The notes: generated from the sequence alone by a model not told the origin. Shown: positions 1-8,710, counted from the stretch's first letter. The stretch is DNA of 64,000 bases from CAKRPJ01 sp934376955 (GCA_934376955.1 CAKRPJ010000006.1:1-64000), one strand, 5' to 3'. Made by a program: numbers and translations.

Positions 1-78
1 TCCTCCTGATACAAGCAAGTCCCCACCCACTGCTTATTGCTTTTCGCAATTGAAGCAGGGGACTTACTTGATTCGGTC
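1..78 (+). repeat. 77-bp palindromic repeat, copy 1
   Basis: Bases 1-77 recur in reverse complement at 35081-35157 with one mismatch, and the distal half recurs at 37841-37878. The element carries inverted arms (AAGCAAGTCCCC / GGGGACTTACTT, 11 of 12 pairing) around an inner hairpin ATTGC-TTTTC-GCAAT, so it would fold as RNA or cruciform. This copy is cut by the window edge, so its true left end is unknown. It ends just before the amidohydrolase ribosome binding site. Confidence 0.85.
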
Positions 79-100
79 AAATAATGAAAGGAGCGAAACA

Positions 101-1732
101 ATGAAAATGAGTACGCTTTATGTAAACGGAAGGATCTACACCATGGATCGGAACAATACGGTTTACGAGGCTATGGTCGTGGAGGACGGAAAGATCGTGA
201 AACTGGGAACGACAGAGGAGCTGATGGCGGAAAAGACTGCGGATCAGGCTCTGGAAGACCTGAAGGGATGCCCGGTGCTGCCCGGAATATGCGACTGTCA
301 TGTACACATGGAGACAACAGGCGCAGTTATGCTGGCGATCAATGCAACCGGCAAGTCGAAGGATGAGCTCTTAGCAGAGGTAAAGGAAAAGGCCAAAGAT
401 CTTGCACCGGGAAAGTGGATCACCGGTATGGGATGGAATCAGGACACATGGGACGGAAAATTCCCGTCTAAGGAGGAGCTGGATGCAGTATGTCCGGATC
501 ATCCGGTCAAGCTGACCCGCTGCTGCGGCCATGCCTTCTGGTGCAACAGCTTAGCTCTTAAGCTGGCAGGCTTTAATCTGGATGAAGTGAGCACGCTGGA
601 TCCGCAGGAATATCCGGTAAATGAAGAAGGAAAGCTCCTTGGAATCCTCATTGACGGTGGATGTAAGCTGCTCGAGGAAGCACTTCCGGCAGAAACGAAG
701 GAGGATAAGATCGCTCATTTCAAGATCGCAGAAAAGGAAGCTCTCCGTCTTGGTATTACAACGATCATGAACAAGGGCGCAGGTCTCGTTACCGCCTCCA
801 GTCCAAACTGCGGACGCAATGCAGTTGCAATAGAAAAAGAATTATTTGAAAAGGAAGAACTGAAGATCCGTTATTATGAGTCCCTGTCAGGACAGGATGA
901 ATATTTTGATGACTGCTTTGAGGATGGTATCCAGATCGATCAATGCCACGGAAAGTTTACACTTCGCAGCATAAAGCTCTTTGGTGACGGAGCCTTTGGA
1001 GCAAGAAGTGCATGGCTGACTAGAGATTACAGAGATCAGCCCGGAAAACGCGGCTTTGGTATTCTCACCGACGAAGAAATGATCCGCTTATTCAAGAAGG
1101 CAGACGAAAAGAACGTTCAGATCAGCATACATAGTATCGGAGATGCCTCCATCAAGCAGATCTTAGATTGCTATGAGATCGCTTTTGCGGACAGTCTTCA
1201 CAAGGATCGCCGGTTCTGTATCGAGCACTGCCATCTGGCATCGGATGAGGATCTTGCAAGGATCATAAGCTATAACATCATTTTCTCAACACAGTTTTTA
1301 CAGCTGTCCCTTGATATGGATGTAATCCCGGGAATCCTTCCGGATGCTCTTTTAAAACGTCTTTATACATGGCGTACCGTGGTAGAAAAGGGCGTGATCG
1401 TGACAAATGGTTCCGATTCTCCGTGTTCTACCCTGAGTCCGTTTGAATCCCTGCATACGGCAGTTACAAGACTGAGTGAGCGCGGTGTGAATACCTTCGA
1501 GGAGAAGCCGTTCAAAGAGGCCCTTACCAGAATGCAGGCTCTGAGGGCTTATACGACAACCGCAGCCTACAGCATGTATAAGGAGGATGAGCTCGGTTCC
1601 TTAGAGTGCGGCAAGCTGGCAGATTTCATCGTTACAGATAAAGACTATTTCACCTGTACGGATGAGGAGATCGCTAAGATCCGTGTATTGAGAACCTATA
1701 TTGGCGGAGAGCTTTGCTATCGCGCAGAATAA
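101..1732 (+). CDS. Amidohydrolase family 3 (YtcJ-like) metal-dependent hydrolase
   Basis: A 543-residue cytosolic hydrolase of the amidohydrolase superfamily, YtcJ/ExoX-like branch. What is seen: an N-terminal beta-sandwich segment (LYVNGRIYTMD), the metal-binding HxH motif in CDCHVHMET near residue 80, the later metal or catalytic histidines in SIHSIGDAS and CIEHCHLAS, and the late aspartate in NGSDSPCSTLSP. These are the positions expected for the TIM-barrel metal site. The start at 101 is preferred over an in-frame ATG at 50 because GAAAGGAG lies just upstream and homology begins there. The substrate is unknown; relatives act on amides, imides or N-formyl compounds. A BrnQ transporter follows after 20 bp, so the two are probably co-transcribed, perhaps linking hydrolysis of an amino-acid derivative to uptake (inference). 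Confidence 0.85.
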   Translation: MKMSTLYVNGRIYTMDRNNTVYEAMVVEDGKIVKLGTTEELMAEKTADQALEDLKGCPVLPGICDCHVHMETTGAVMLAINATGKSKDELLAEVKEKAKDLAPGKWITGMGWNQDTWDGKFPSKEELDAVCPDHPVKLTRCCGHAFWCNSLALKLAGFNLDEVSTLDPQEYPVNEEGKLLGILIDGGCKLLEEALPAETKEDKIAHFKIAEKEALRLGITTIMNKGAGLVTASSPNCGRNAVAIEKELFEKEELKIRYYESLSGQDEYFDDCFEDGIQIDQCHGKFTLRSIKLFGDGAFGARSAWLTRDYRDQPGKRGFGILTDEEMIRLFKKADEKNVQISIHSIGDASIKQILDCYEIAFADSLHKDRRFCIEHCHLASDEDLARIISYNIIFSTQFLQLSLDMDVIPGILPDALLKRLYTWRTVVEKGVIVTNGSDSPCSTLSPFESLHTAVTRLSERGVNTFEEKPFKEALTRMQALRAYTTTAAYSMYKEDELGSLECGKLADFIVTDKDYFTCTDEEIAKIRVLRTYIGGELCYRAE

Positions 1733-1752
1733 AAGATTGGAGGGGGATGTGT

Positions 1753-3087
1753 ATGAAAAAAGGTAAGCTAGTAATAGATTCCAGTATCGTTGGTCTGGCG
1801 TTGTTTGCAACGATCTTTGGAGCAGGAAACCTTGTGTTCCCGCCTATTCTTGGCCTGACTGCAGGAACAGAATGGGTTGCGGCAACACTGGGACTTCTTC
1901 TTTCAGGAATCATCCTTCCTGTTCTGGGTACATGGGCAGTAAACTGCGTCGGTGATCACGCAAAATTCCTGACCTATCATGTGCATCGGGAGTTTTATAC
2001 GATTCTTACCGCCTGCTCTACGCTGCTTGTCGCTATCGGTTCCACGCTCCCCAGAGTAGGGGCTACGACACATGAGGTAGGAATACAGAGTATTTTCCCC
2101 AATTGCCCGATCTGGGTAACGGTAACGATCTTCTTTGCCGTAACATATTACTTTGCAAGGGACAGAGAATCGGTTATCGATAAGGTAGGAAAATATCTGA
2201 CACCGGCACTGGTCATCATTATCGGCTTCATCCTTTTAAAGGGTATTATCACACCGATCGGTGAAATCGCAGAGCCTGTACTTCAGAAGCCGTTTGTCAG
2301 CTCCGTATTAGAGGGCTATAAGGTTGGTGACCTGACAACGACGTTGATGCTGGCGCATGTGTTCATCTATGCGCTGGAGGAAAAGGGCTACATGGACGGC
2401 GAGCTGAAAAGAGGAATCCTGGTGGCGGGCGTTGTATGTATCGTTGTAATGTCAGCCATCTACATTGCTCTTACCTATATCGGAGCAACAGCAGGCTCCA
2501 TATATCCGTCAGATATATCAAGAACTGCACTCTTATCCGGTATTGCATTAAATATTTTCGGCAAATCCGGTCAGGTGGCACTGGGACTCGTGGTGGCCCT
2601 TGCCTGCCTTACAACAGCAGTAACGATTGCCGCATCTGCTGCAGCCTTCTTCGGAGATCTGTTCCGCACGAAATTCGGGATCCAGATATCCTATAAGTGC
2701 CTGATGCGGGTGATCTGTATCTTCTGTACGATAGCCGGAACCTTTGGAGTTACCAGTATCATCAATTATGTAACTCCGATCTTCCTGACCATGTATCCGC
2801 CGTTAATCGTTCTGACGATCCTTGGTTTTGTCGATAAGTGGATCCCGAATGACGGTATTTATAAGGGAGCCGTATATACATCCACATTCTTCGGATTCTT
2901 AGACGGTGTGCTTGTAGTATTCCCGCATTTTACGGGACTGTATAACCTTCTCTCTTATATTCCGCTGTTTGAGGATGGCTTTGGCTGGGTGATCCCGTCC
3001 CTGATCATGGGAGTGATCATGGGAATCGTGTTCCGTGGAAGACCCAGAGATTACTGCCCGAAGACAGGAGAACGACTGGCGCTTTAA
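1753..3087 (+). CDS. brnQ: Branched-chain amino acid:cation symporter BrnQ
   Basis: A 444-residue integral membrane protein of the LIVCS family, importing leucine, isoleucine and valine with Na+ or H+. About 12 hydrophobic segments are visible, and the N-terminal signature FATIFGAGNLVFPP is diagnostic of BrnQ. The length matches the family. The start at 1753 follows GGAGGGGG with good spacing; an upstream in-frame ATG at 1714 overlaps the previous gene and lacks a ribosome site. It lies 20 bp after the amidohydrolase stop and probably shares its transcript. A GC-rich hairpin follows the stop (3089-3116) but has no T-run, so termination there is uncertain. Confidence 0.92.
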   Translation: MKKGKLVIDSSIVGLALFATIFGAGNLVFPPILGLTAGTEWVAATLGLLLSGIILPVLGTWAVNCVGDHAKFLTYHVHREFYTILTACSTLLVAIGSTLPRVGATTHEVGIQSIFPNCPIWVTVTIFFAVTYYFARDRESVIDKVGKYLTPALVIIIGFILLKGIITPIGEIAEPVLQKPFVSSVLEGYKVGDLTTTLMLAHVFIYALEEKGYMDGELKRGILVAGVVCIVVMSAIYIALTYIGATAGSIYPSDISRTALLSGIALNIFGKSGQVALGLVVALACLTTAVTIAASAAAFFGDLFRTKFGIQISYKCLMRVICIFCTIAGTFGVTSIINYVTPIFLTMYPPLIVLTILGFVDKWIPNDGIYKGAVYTSTFFGFLDGVLVVFPHFTGLYNLLSYIPLFEDGFGWVIPSLIMGVIMGIVFRGRPRDYCPKTGERLAL

Positions 3088-3312
3088 TCAGCTCTCCGCC
3101 TTTACGGCGGGGGCTGAAACATGCGATCTGCAGGCCCTTTATTGTAAAAAAAATACCAATCCCGTTAAATGTTTAATTACTGCTTAACCACTGGCTTTTT
3201 CCCGGCACTTATGTTACACTTGCCATGGGTTACAGCAATTACGGTTATTTACTGCAAGGATCATTGCCATTTCAAAGAAAAGAGTATGTTTTTTATAGGA
3301 GGTACATTTGCA

Positions 3313-4332
3313 ATGGCAATTAAAATTGGCATCAACGGATTTGGACGTATAGGTAGAGTTGCATTCCGCATCGCCATCAACAAACCGGAAGAATTTCAGT
3401 TATGCGGGATCAATGTCCGCAACGCCAACTACGAATATATTTTATACATGATCCGATATGATTCCATATTCGGACGTTTCCAGGGAACTTTAGATATCTA
3501 TGAAAACGGTATCGTTGTCAATGGACAGAAGATCCCGGTATATTCTGAGAGCGATGCTTCACAGATCCCGTGGGGAGAGTGCGGCGCCGAGTATATTATC
3601 GACGCTACAGGTGCTTTCTGCACAACAGAAAAAGCCATGGCACATATTCAGGCAGGTGCTAAGAAGGTAATCATTACCGCACCGGCCAAGGATGATGCGA
3701 CTCCCACATTCGTTATGGGCATCAACCATGAAACTTACAAGCCGGATATGATGGTGGTTTCCAATGCATCCTGTACGACAAACTGTCTTGCCCCCCTTTG
3801 TAAAGTGCTTGAGGATAATTACGGTATTGAATACGGCCTTATGTCTACGATCCACTCTGCAACAGCAAAGCAGAAGGTCGTAGACTGCAGATCATTAAAA
3901 GACTGGAGAACCGGACGCTCTGTGTTTGGAAACCTTATTCCATCCACAACAGGAGCAGCAAAGGCAATTTCGCTTGTAATTCCTTCCCTGAAGGACAAGA
4001 TGAACGGAATTTCCTATCGTGTTCCTACCTCCGATGTTTCCATCGTGGATCTGAACGTAGCATTAAAGACACCGGCCTCTTACGCAGATATCTGCCAGAA
4101 ACTGAAAGAGGCCAGTGAAAACGAGCTTGCCGGTATTCTGGACTATATTGATGACGAAGTGGTATCTTCCGACTTCGTAGGCGATTCTCATGCTTCCAGC
4201 TTCGATGCAAGAGAAGGCATTCAGGTTAACTCCCACTTTTTCAAGCTGATCGCGTTTTATGATAATGAATGGGGTTACACCAGCCAGGTATTCCGTCTGA
4301 TCAAACACATGAACAGTGTAGATCTGGCTTAA
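3313..4332 (+). CDS. gap: Glyceraldehyde-3-phosphate dehydrogenase, atypical cofactor pocket
   Basis: A 339-residue phosphorylating GAPDH of glycolysis. Seen: Rossmann motif INGFGRIGR (residues 7-15), catalytic SNASCTTNC with Cys154, STGAAKA-type segment and the C-terminal YDNEWGY. AGGAGGT precedes the ATG at 3313; an in-frame ATG at 3169 gives an implausible extension. Two positions that normally favour NAD are altered. The Asp after the second strand (usual IND) is Val in GINVRNA, followed by Arg, and the usual DGP(S/H) segment reads DCRSLKDWR. From family knowledge, loss of that Asp and of the Pro/Gly pair favours NADP (compare GapB and plastid GapA/B). The gene is monocistronic between its 225-bp leader and a strong terminator. 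An anabolic or NADPH-forming role is inference. Confidence 0.93.
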   Translation: MAIKIGINGFGRIGRVAFRIAINKPEEFQLCGINVRNANYEYILYMIRYDSIFGRFQGTLDIYENGIVVNGQKIPVYSESDASQIPWGECGAEYIIDATGAFCTTEKAMAHIQAGAKKVIITAPAKDDATPTFVMGINHETYKPDMMVVSNASCTTNCLAPLCKVLEDNYGIEYGLMSTIHSATAKQKVVDCRSLKDWRTGRSVFGNLIPSTTGAAKAISLVIPSLKDKMNGISYRVPTSDVSIVDLNVALKTPASYADICQKLKEASENELAGILDYIDDEVVSSDFVGDSHASSFDAREGIQVNSHFFKLIAFYDNEWGYTSQVFRLIKHMNSVDLA

Positions 4333-4453
4333 TCTTATAACGATCGGCTGAAAATAAGAGGCAATGACCACAAAAAGCAGAAATTGAAACCGTACCTAGA
4401 CCATATCTCTGTAAGGGACATATACATTCGTTATTACGATTATGAACCATACA

Positions 4454-4500
4454 CTAAATAAACATCCACCTGCATAGCGGGTGGATGTTTATTTAGCATC
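4454..4500 (+). terminator. Strong intrinsic terminator after gap
   Basis: A perfect 17-bp inverted repeat (4454-4470 and 4480-4496) with an 8-nt loop. The A/T-rich outer stem places T-rich sequence at both ends, so it can work for either strand; it follows gap and precedes the next gene. Confidence 0.85.
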
Positions 4501-4569
4501 GATTTTATGGTATACTAAAAAATGTGGGGAAAATGGTATTACGATTCTTAAAGAAAGGGGTTATAAAAA

Positions 4570-5313
4570 ATGAAAACAACTGCTGTGTATTTTTCACCGA
4601 CAGGCAATACAAAAAAGAGTGTCGAGGCAATGGCAGCAGCTCTCGATGAAAATTTCAGCACATTGGATCTGACACTGTACGAAAACAGTAATGAAACGAG
4701 AAGCTTTGGGCCGGACGAAACAGTCATTTTCGGAATGCCGGTTTATGCCGGGAGAATACCGATGGTGGCAGCACCGAGAATGGACGGGCTTAAGGGGGAT
4801 CAGACACCGTGCATTCTTGTGGTTACCTACGGAAACCGCCATTATGAGGATGCGCTGGTGGAAATGGAGGACTTTGCCAAAAGCCATGGGTTTGTGGTTA
4901 AGGGAGCAGCGGCTCTCGTCGGACGTCATACCTATGGGGAAATTCAGGTTACAAGACCCGATGCGGCAGATCTCGCGGCAGATGCCGATTTTGCAAAAAA
5001 GGCAGCCGCTCAGGATAAGCTACATAGTGTCATTCCGGGAAACCGTCCGTACAAGGAGGCGATCCCGGGAGGAAATTTCAAACCGTTAACATCGGAAAGC
5101 TGTGTGGGCTGTGGTATCTGCCGCGATAACTGCCCGGTAAATGCGATCGGAGAGAATTTCCAGGTAAATCCGGAGATCTGTATCTCCTGCTTCCGCTGTA
5201 TCAGAAACTGTCCGGTACATGCCAAAAATATGGACGTGGAAGTTTATCATGCCTTTGCAGAAGAATTTTCCGAAAGACTTGCCCAAAGACGCGAAAATGA
5301 ATATTTTCTGTAG
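4570..5313 (+). CDS. Flavodoxin-ferredoxin fusion (EFR1-type ferrodoxin)
   Basis: A 247-residue soluble electron carrier. The N-terminal half is a flavodoxin-like FMN domain with the phosphate-binding loop FSPTGNTKK (residues 8-16). The C-terminal part carries two [4Fe-4S] motifs, CVGCGICRDNCPVNAI near residue 178 and CISCFRCIRNCPV near residue 205. This arrangement matches the clostridial EFR1 family of single-chain flavodoxin plus bacterial ferredoxin. It would pass low-potential electrons inside the cell. The start has AAAGAAAGGGG upstream. The gene stands alone between the gap terminator and tRNA-Leu, so its redox partner is not indicated; the nearby [FeFe]-hydrogenase is a possible one but not linked by operon. 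Confidence 0.88.
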   Translation: MKTTAVYFSPTGNTKKSVEAMAAALDENFSTLDLTLYENSNETRSFGPDETVIFGMPVYAGRIPMVAAPRMDGLKGDQTPCILVVTYGNRHYEDALVEMEDFAKSHGFVVKGAAALVGRHTYGEIQVTRPDAADLAADADFAKKAAAQDKLHSVIPGNRPYKEAIPGGNFKPLTSESCVGCGICRDNCPVNAIGENFQVNPEICISCFRCIRNCPVHAKNMDVEVYHAFAEEFSERLAQRRENEYFL

Positions 5314-5392
5314 AGAACCGAATCTACCGAAAGTTAGCATTGACTATATATCGCCTACAATGATATAATAACATCTGCATTTTTAAGCGTAT

Positions 5393-5472
5393 GCGGATGT
5401 GGCGGAATTGGCAGACGCACCAGCCTTAGGAGCTGGCGGGCAACCGTGGGGGTTCAAGTCCCTTCATCCGCA
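5393..5472 (+). tRNA. tRNA-Leu (anticodon UAG)
   Basis: The acceptor strands GCGGATG and CATCCGC pair fully. The D arm contains GGCGGAATTGGCAGACGC, the anticodon arm CCAGC-CTTAGGA-GCTGG gives anticodon TAG, a short variable stem (GGG-CAA-CCG-type) marks a class II tRNA, and the T loop reads TTCAAGT. Discriminator base A at 5472; no CCA is encoded. Confidence 0.96.
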
Positions 5473-5479
5473 GGCGTGT

Positions 5480-5521
5480 ATCGCCGCAGGAACAGTTAAT
5501 TCTGATCCTGCGGCGATTTTC
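5480..5521 (+). terminator. Hairpin terminator after tRNA-Leu
   Basis: Perfect 12-bp stem, ATCGCCGCAGGA at 5480-5491 with TCCTGCGGCGAT at 5506-5517, followed by only four T residues. Placed directly behind the tRNA. Confidence 0.75.
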
Positions 5522-5544
5522 ATACGATAATTCAAGTCGAACAT

Positions 5545-5650
5545 CTGTGAGCCCGGAGCGTAATCCTGCATGGCGAAGCAGACATATACCTTACGGGATC
5601 ACGGTGGATCCTCGCGGGCTTCGATCAGAAGGATACTGTGGGAGGAAAAA
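5545..5650 (+). promoter_or_regulatory. Folded leader of mntP, possible metal riboswitch
   Basis: AGCCCG (5550-5555) pairs with CGGGCT (5615-5620), enclosing a CTGC/GCAG hairpin and a GGATC/GATCC hairpin, with unpaired GGAGCGTAA and ACATATACC. MntP genes are often controlled by the Mn2+-sensing yybP-ykoY RNA, which has GGGGAGTAG and ACATACC in similar places. The match here is partial, so the class is unproven. Confidence 0.35.
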
Positions 5651-5654
5651 TTTT

Positions 5655-6221
5655 ATGAGTCTTTTGGAGCTTTTTATTATTGCTGTGGGATTGTCCATGG
5701 ATGCCTTTGCCGTGTCGATCTGCAAAGGTCTTTCCGTGCCCAAAATGAAGCTGGGTCATGCGGTGACGTGTGGGATCTACTTTGGCGGATTTCAGGCACT
5801 TATGCCTGCGGTGGGGTATCTTCTGGGAAGTCAGTTTGAAGCACTGATAACCAGAATAGACCATTGGATCGCATTTATCCTTCTTGGCATCATCGGGATC
5901 AATATGATCCGTGAATCAAAGGAGGAGGACGAGGAAAAGCTTGACAGCTCCTTCGGAGCAAAGGCCATGCTTCCTTTAGCGGTAGCGACCAGTATCGATG
6001 CCCTTGCTGTCGGTGTGACCTTTGCGTTTCTTAAGGTCAACATTGTCTGGGCGGTGACATTTATCGGAGTTGTCACGTTTATTTTCTCCGCAGTCGGCGT
6101 AAAGGTTGGAAATGTTTTTGGAATGCGCTATAAAGCCAGAGCAGAATTAGCCGGAGGAGTTATCCTCGTGCTGATGGGCTGCAAGATCCTGTTAGAGCAT
6201 CTGAATCTGCTCACCATCTAA
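5655..6221 (+). CDS. mntP: Manganese exporter MntP
   Basis: A 188-residue membrane protein of the MntP (DUF204) family, exporting Mn2+. Six hydrophobic segments arranged as a duplicated three-helix unit are apparent; the paired acidic signatures GLSMDAFAVSICKG (residues about 12-25) and ATSIDALAVGVTFAF (about 112) are the family hallmark, with Asp in each repeat. The start at 5655 follows GGGAGGAAAAA; a GTG at 5547 in the same frame would translate through the folded leader and is rejected. The stop overlaps by 30 bp, tail to tail, with the ABC ATPase gene on the opposite strand. The leader may regulate it by metal. Confidence 0.92.
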   Translation: MSLLELFIIAVGLSMDAFAVSICKGLSVPKMKLGHAVTCGIYFGGFQALMPAVGYLLGSQFEALITRIDHWIAFILLGIIGINMIRESKEEDEEKLDSSFGAKAMLPLAVATSIDALAVGVTFAFLKVNIVWAVTFIGVVTFIFSAVGVKVGNVFGMRYKARAELAGGVILVLMGCKILLEHLNLLTI

Positions 6222-6809
6222 AAGATCTACATCCTCGGCATTATGGGTGGATATCAGGAGAAGCCTGCCTTTCGTATATTCCCGTATCATTCGGATCGCG
6301 GTAAGCTTTGTTTCCCGATCCAGTCCGGTGAAGGGCTCGTCCATGATGATAAAGCTGGCCGGAGCAAGAATCGCCCGCAGGATCGCGGTGCGGCGCTTCA
6401 TTCCTCCGGAAAACTCCCGAACCGGCTTGCCAAGGGAATCTTTGGGCAGAAGCCTTTGGATCGCCGTTTCGATTTCCTGAGATGAAACAGAATGTCCTGT
6501 GACAAGACGGATATTCTGCAGGGCAGTACAGTCCTCTAAAAGCCGGTCTTCCTGAAAGACGGCAGAGATCCGATGGCCGGTAAGACCGGTAATGGTTCCG
6601 GAATCCGGCTTTTCCAATCCCATCAGGATACGGAAAAGTGTTGTTTTTCCCGCACCTGAGGGTGCCATCAGACAGTAGGTATGTCCATCGAAAAGAGTAA
6701 GAGAAAGCTCCTTTAATACGAAGTCCTCTCCAAATGCTTTGGAGAGGTTTTTTATTACAATATTTTTCTGTTCAGCTTCCACTTTCTGTCCTCCTTTTTG
6801 GAATACCAT
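6192..6809 (-). CDS. ABC transporter ATP-binding protein (SsuB/TauB-type)
   Basis: A 205-residue ATPase of a nitrate/sulfonate/taurine-type importer. Motifs in order: Walker A APSGAGKTT near residue 50, Q-loop VFQEDRLLE near 91, signature FSGGMKRR near 139, Walker B SFIIMDEPFTGLD near 157, H-loop ISTHNAED near 193. It is about 40 residues shorter than typical SsuB, lacking most of the C-terminal tail, but all catalytic motifs are present. It is the last gene of a minus-strand operon, overlapping the permease gene by 38 bp, and its end overlaps mntP tail to tail. The N-terminal residues before EQKNIVIKNL are poorly supported, so the true start may be a little downstream. Confidence 0.88.
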   Translation of the reverse strand: MVFQKGGQKVEAEQKNIVIKNLSKAFGEDFVLKELSLTLFDGHTYCLMAPSGAGKTTLFRILMGLEKPDSGTITGLTGHRISAVFQEDRLLEDCTALQNIRLVTGHSVSSQEIETAIQRLLPKDSLGKPVREFSGGMKRRTAILRAILAPASFIIMDEPFTGLDRETKLTAIRMIREYTKGRLLLISTHNAEDVDLLDGEQIQML

Positions 6810-7569
6810 ATCCGATGGTCTGTTTTAAAAGATATAAAAATACCTTTTCAAAGGCTGTGCTTACCAATAAGATTGTGAGCGTCCAGGAGAACAGCTCGCC
6901 GGTGCTTAAATAGATCTTAGCCATATAAAGGCCCTCTCCGATGGAGCCTTGGGGGACGCCGATCACCTCGGCTGCGATCCCGGATTTAAAGCCCATGCCC
7001 AGTGCAGTCTTAAGAGCGCTTTCCAGATAGGGATAGAGAGCCGGTCTATAGATAGATAGAGCCTGCTTTCGGAGGGGGACGCGAAATACCCGGGCCATCT
7101 CCAACAGGCGGAGATCCGTGTGGCTGAGTCCGGCGATCGTGTTGATATGGATCACCGGGTAGACGACAAGGAAGGAGATCAGGACGGAGAGGTTTTCTGC
7201 TCCGGTCCAGATCAGGGCGAGGATCACAAAAGAGGCCACCGGGATCGATTTCATGAGCTGGATGGCCGGGGAGAGAAGCTCGCGCAAGAAGGGACGGTAA
7301 AATGCGAGGCACCCGGTCAGCATACCGGAGAAAAAGGCCAAAAAGAATCCAAGACTGATGCGGCTGAGGGAAGACAGGATCGCTTTCCAGAAGCCTGCAT
7401 CAGTCACCTGTACCGATAAAGAACGTATAGTATCGGCGGGCCCTGCAAGCAGGATACGGTTATGGATCATAACCGTAAGAAGCTGCCACAGGGCCAGCCA
7501 GAACAGGAAAATAAAGGCATTTTTAAACCAGCCTCGGAATCGTTTATTGCACATAATAGAAATCATCAT
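6772..7569 (-). CDS. ABC transporter permease (SsuC/TauC-type)
   Basis: A 265-residue BPD_transp_1 permease with about six hydrophobic segments. The EAA-loop-like region near the C-terminal third reads ALKTALGMGFKSGIAAEVIG, characteristic of SsuC/TauC/ThiX permeases. It overlaps the binding-protein gene upstream by 26 bp and the ATPase gene downstream by 38 bp, so translation of the three is coupled. Several Met codons at the N-terminus leave the exact start open. Substrate specificity cannot be read from the sequence: sulfonates, taurine, nitrate-like anions or pyrimidine precursors are all possible for this family. Confidence 0.88.
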   Translation of the reverse strand: MMISIMCNKRFRGWFKNAFIFLFWLALWQLLTVMIHNRILLAGPADTIRSLSVQVTDAGFWKAILSSLSRISLGFFLAFFSGMLTGCLAFYRPFLRELLSPAIQLMKSIPVASFVILALIWTGAENLSVLISFLVVYPVIHINTIAGLSHTDLRLLEMARVFRVPLRKQALSIYRPALYPYLESALKTALGMGFKSGIAAEVIGVPQGSIGEGLYMAKIYLSTGELFSWTLTILLVSTAFEKVFLYLLKQTIGYGIPKRRTESGS

Positions 7570-8710
7570 CCGGGAGCTTACCGCCTACGGAATTTGGATT
7601 CTGCTCAAACAGAACCTTAAGATATCCGGACAGAGCCTCCTTCATTTCTTCTCCGGAGAGAAAACTTAAGCTGCAGTAGGGAAGTACCTTTTTTGCAATC
7701 GGCGCCTTTGCGACGATGCCGGCGGCTTCAATTAAGGAAGCGGTGGTATCGGGATCTTCTGAGGTAAAGGCAATAGAGGCTTCATGCTCCTTAAGGAAGG
7801 TGTTTACCTGATCCGGATGGGCCTTCAGAAACTCTGTATTTACGATCGTAACACCTGTTACAAGACGGCCGCCGTCTTCCTTCTGTCCTTCATCCCAAAC
7901 CTTTGAGAGATCCATGATCAGAGAGAGCTTGTCATTTTGTACCATTGCCGCAGCTGCAAAGGGCTGCGGTAAAAGACCGATGGAATCCGGATCTTTGGCC
8001 AGTACAGAGGCAACCTCCGTAGCCTCAGATTTAAATTCCAAGGTTACATCGGCATCACTAAGTCCTGCTCTGGTGAGGAGGTAGCGGAGTGCATATTCCG
8101 GAGTCGCTCCCTTTCCGGTGAGGTAAATGGTCTTTCCCTTCAGCTGGTCCATCGTCTGAATGGAGGTGTCGGAGGACACCAGATAGAGGACGCCGAGGGT
8201 GTTGATGTCAATGACGGTGACACCGCCCTCTGTTTTGTTGTAAAGAACACCGGAAACATTGGCGGGAAGCAGGGCGATATCTGTTTTTCCGCCTGCAACC
8301 ATAGCGGTGAGCTCATCGGCAGCAGTAACCATGGTAAATTCATAGCTGTTTTCGGTAGTTCCTTTTTTTGCATCATCCATGAGCTTTACAAGTCCCATGG
8401 TCGTCGGCCCCTTGAGGCCGGTAACACGGATGACGGTTTCATTGGCAGGATCCGTTTTGGAAGCGGAATCAGTTTCATTAGCCGTATCTGCTTTGGAAGC
8501 GGAATTCGTCTCATTGGCAGAATCCGTTTTGGAAGCGGGATCAGTTTCGTTGGCGGTATCTGTGTTTGCGGCAGAATCAGCTGCTGCAGCTTCGGAAACG
8601 GCAGCACCGGTTTTATCCGCTTCGGAAGGAGTTTTTCCGGCAGCGGAGCAGCCGGTAAGAAGCGACATTCCGAGGGCGGCAGCGGCGATAATGGAGATCA
8701 GTTTTTTCAT
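7544..8710 (-). CDS. ABC substrate-binding lipoprotein (NMT1/SsuA-like)
   Basis: A 388-residue surface lipoprotein. A signal peptide ends in a lipobox, LLTGCSAAG, with Cys near residue 21. Residues about 30-85 form a low-complexity Asn/Ala/Glu/Thr/Asp/Ser/Lys linker made of alternating ANETD and ASKTD units. The remainder resembles the NMT1/SsuA periplasmic-binding fold (LKGPTTMGLVKLM, NTLGVLYLVSS, KGKTIYLTGKGATPEYALRY). The start at 8710 has GGAGGAATTGAAAAT upstream; a longer form from 8785 would add a non-signal extension. First gene of the minus-strand ABC operon, behind a good promoter with a palindrome at the transcription start. The ligand is unknown. Confidence 0.88.
   Translation of the reverse strand: MKKLISIIAAAALGMSLLTGCSAAGKTPSEADKTGAAVSEAAAADSAANTDTANETDPASKTDSANETNSASKADTANETDSASKTDPANETVIRVTGLKGPTTMGLVKLMDDAKKGTTENSYEFTMVTAADELTAMVAGGKTDIALLPANVSGVLYNKTEGGVTVIDINTLGVLYLVSSDTSIQTMDQLKGKTIYLTGKGATPEYALRYLLTRAGLSDADVTLEFKSEATEVASVLAKDPDSIGLLPQPFAAAAMVQNDKLSLIMDLSKVWDEGQKEDGGRLVTGVTIVNTEFLKAHPDQVNTFLKEHEASIAFTSEDPDTTASLIEAAGIVAKAPIAKKVLPYCSLSFLSGEEMKEALSGYLKVLFEQNPNSVGGKLPDDDFYYVQ

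Noticed and set aside
3089..3116. Hairpin after brnQ as a terminator
   Set aside because: The stem is GC-rich but imperfect and no T-run follows; left as doubtful and not listed.
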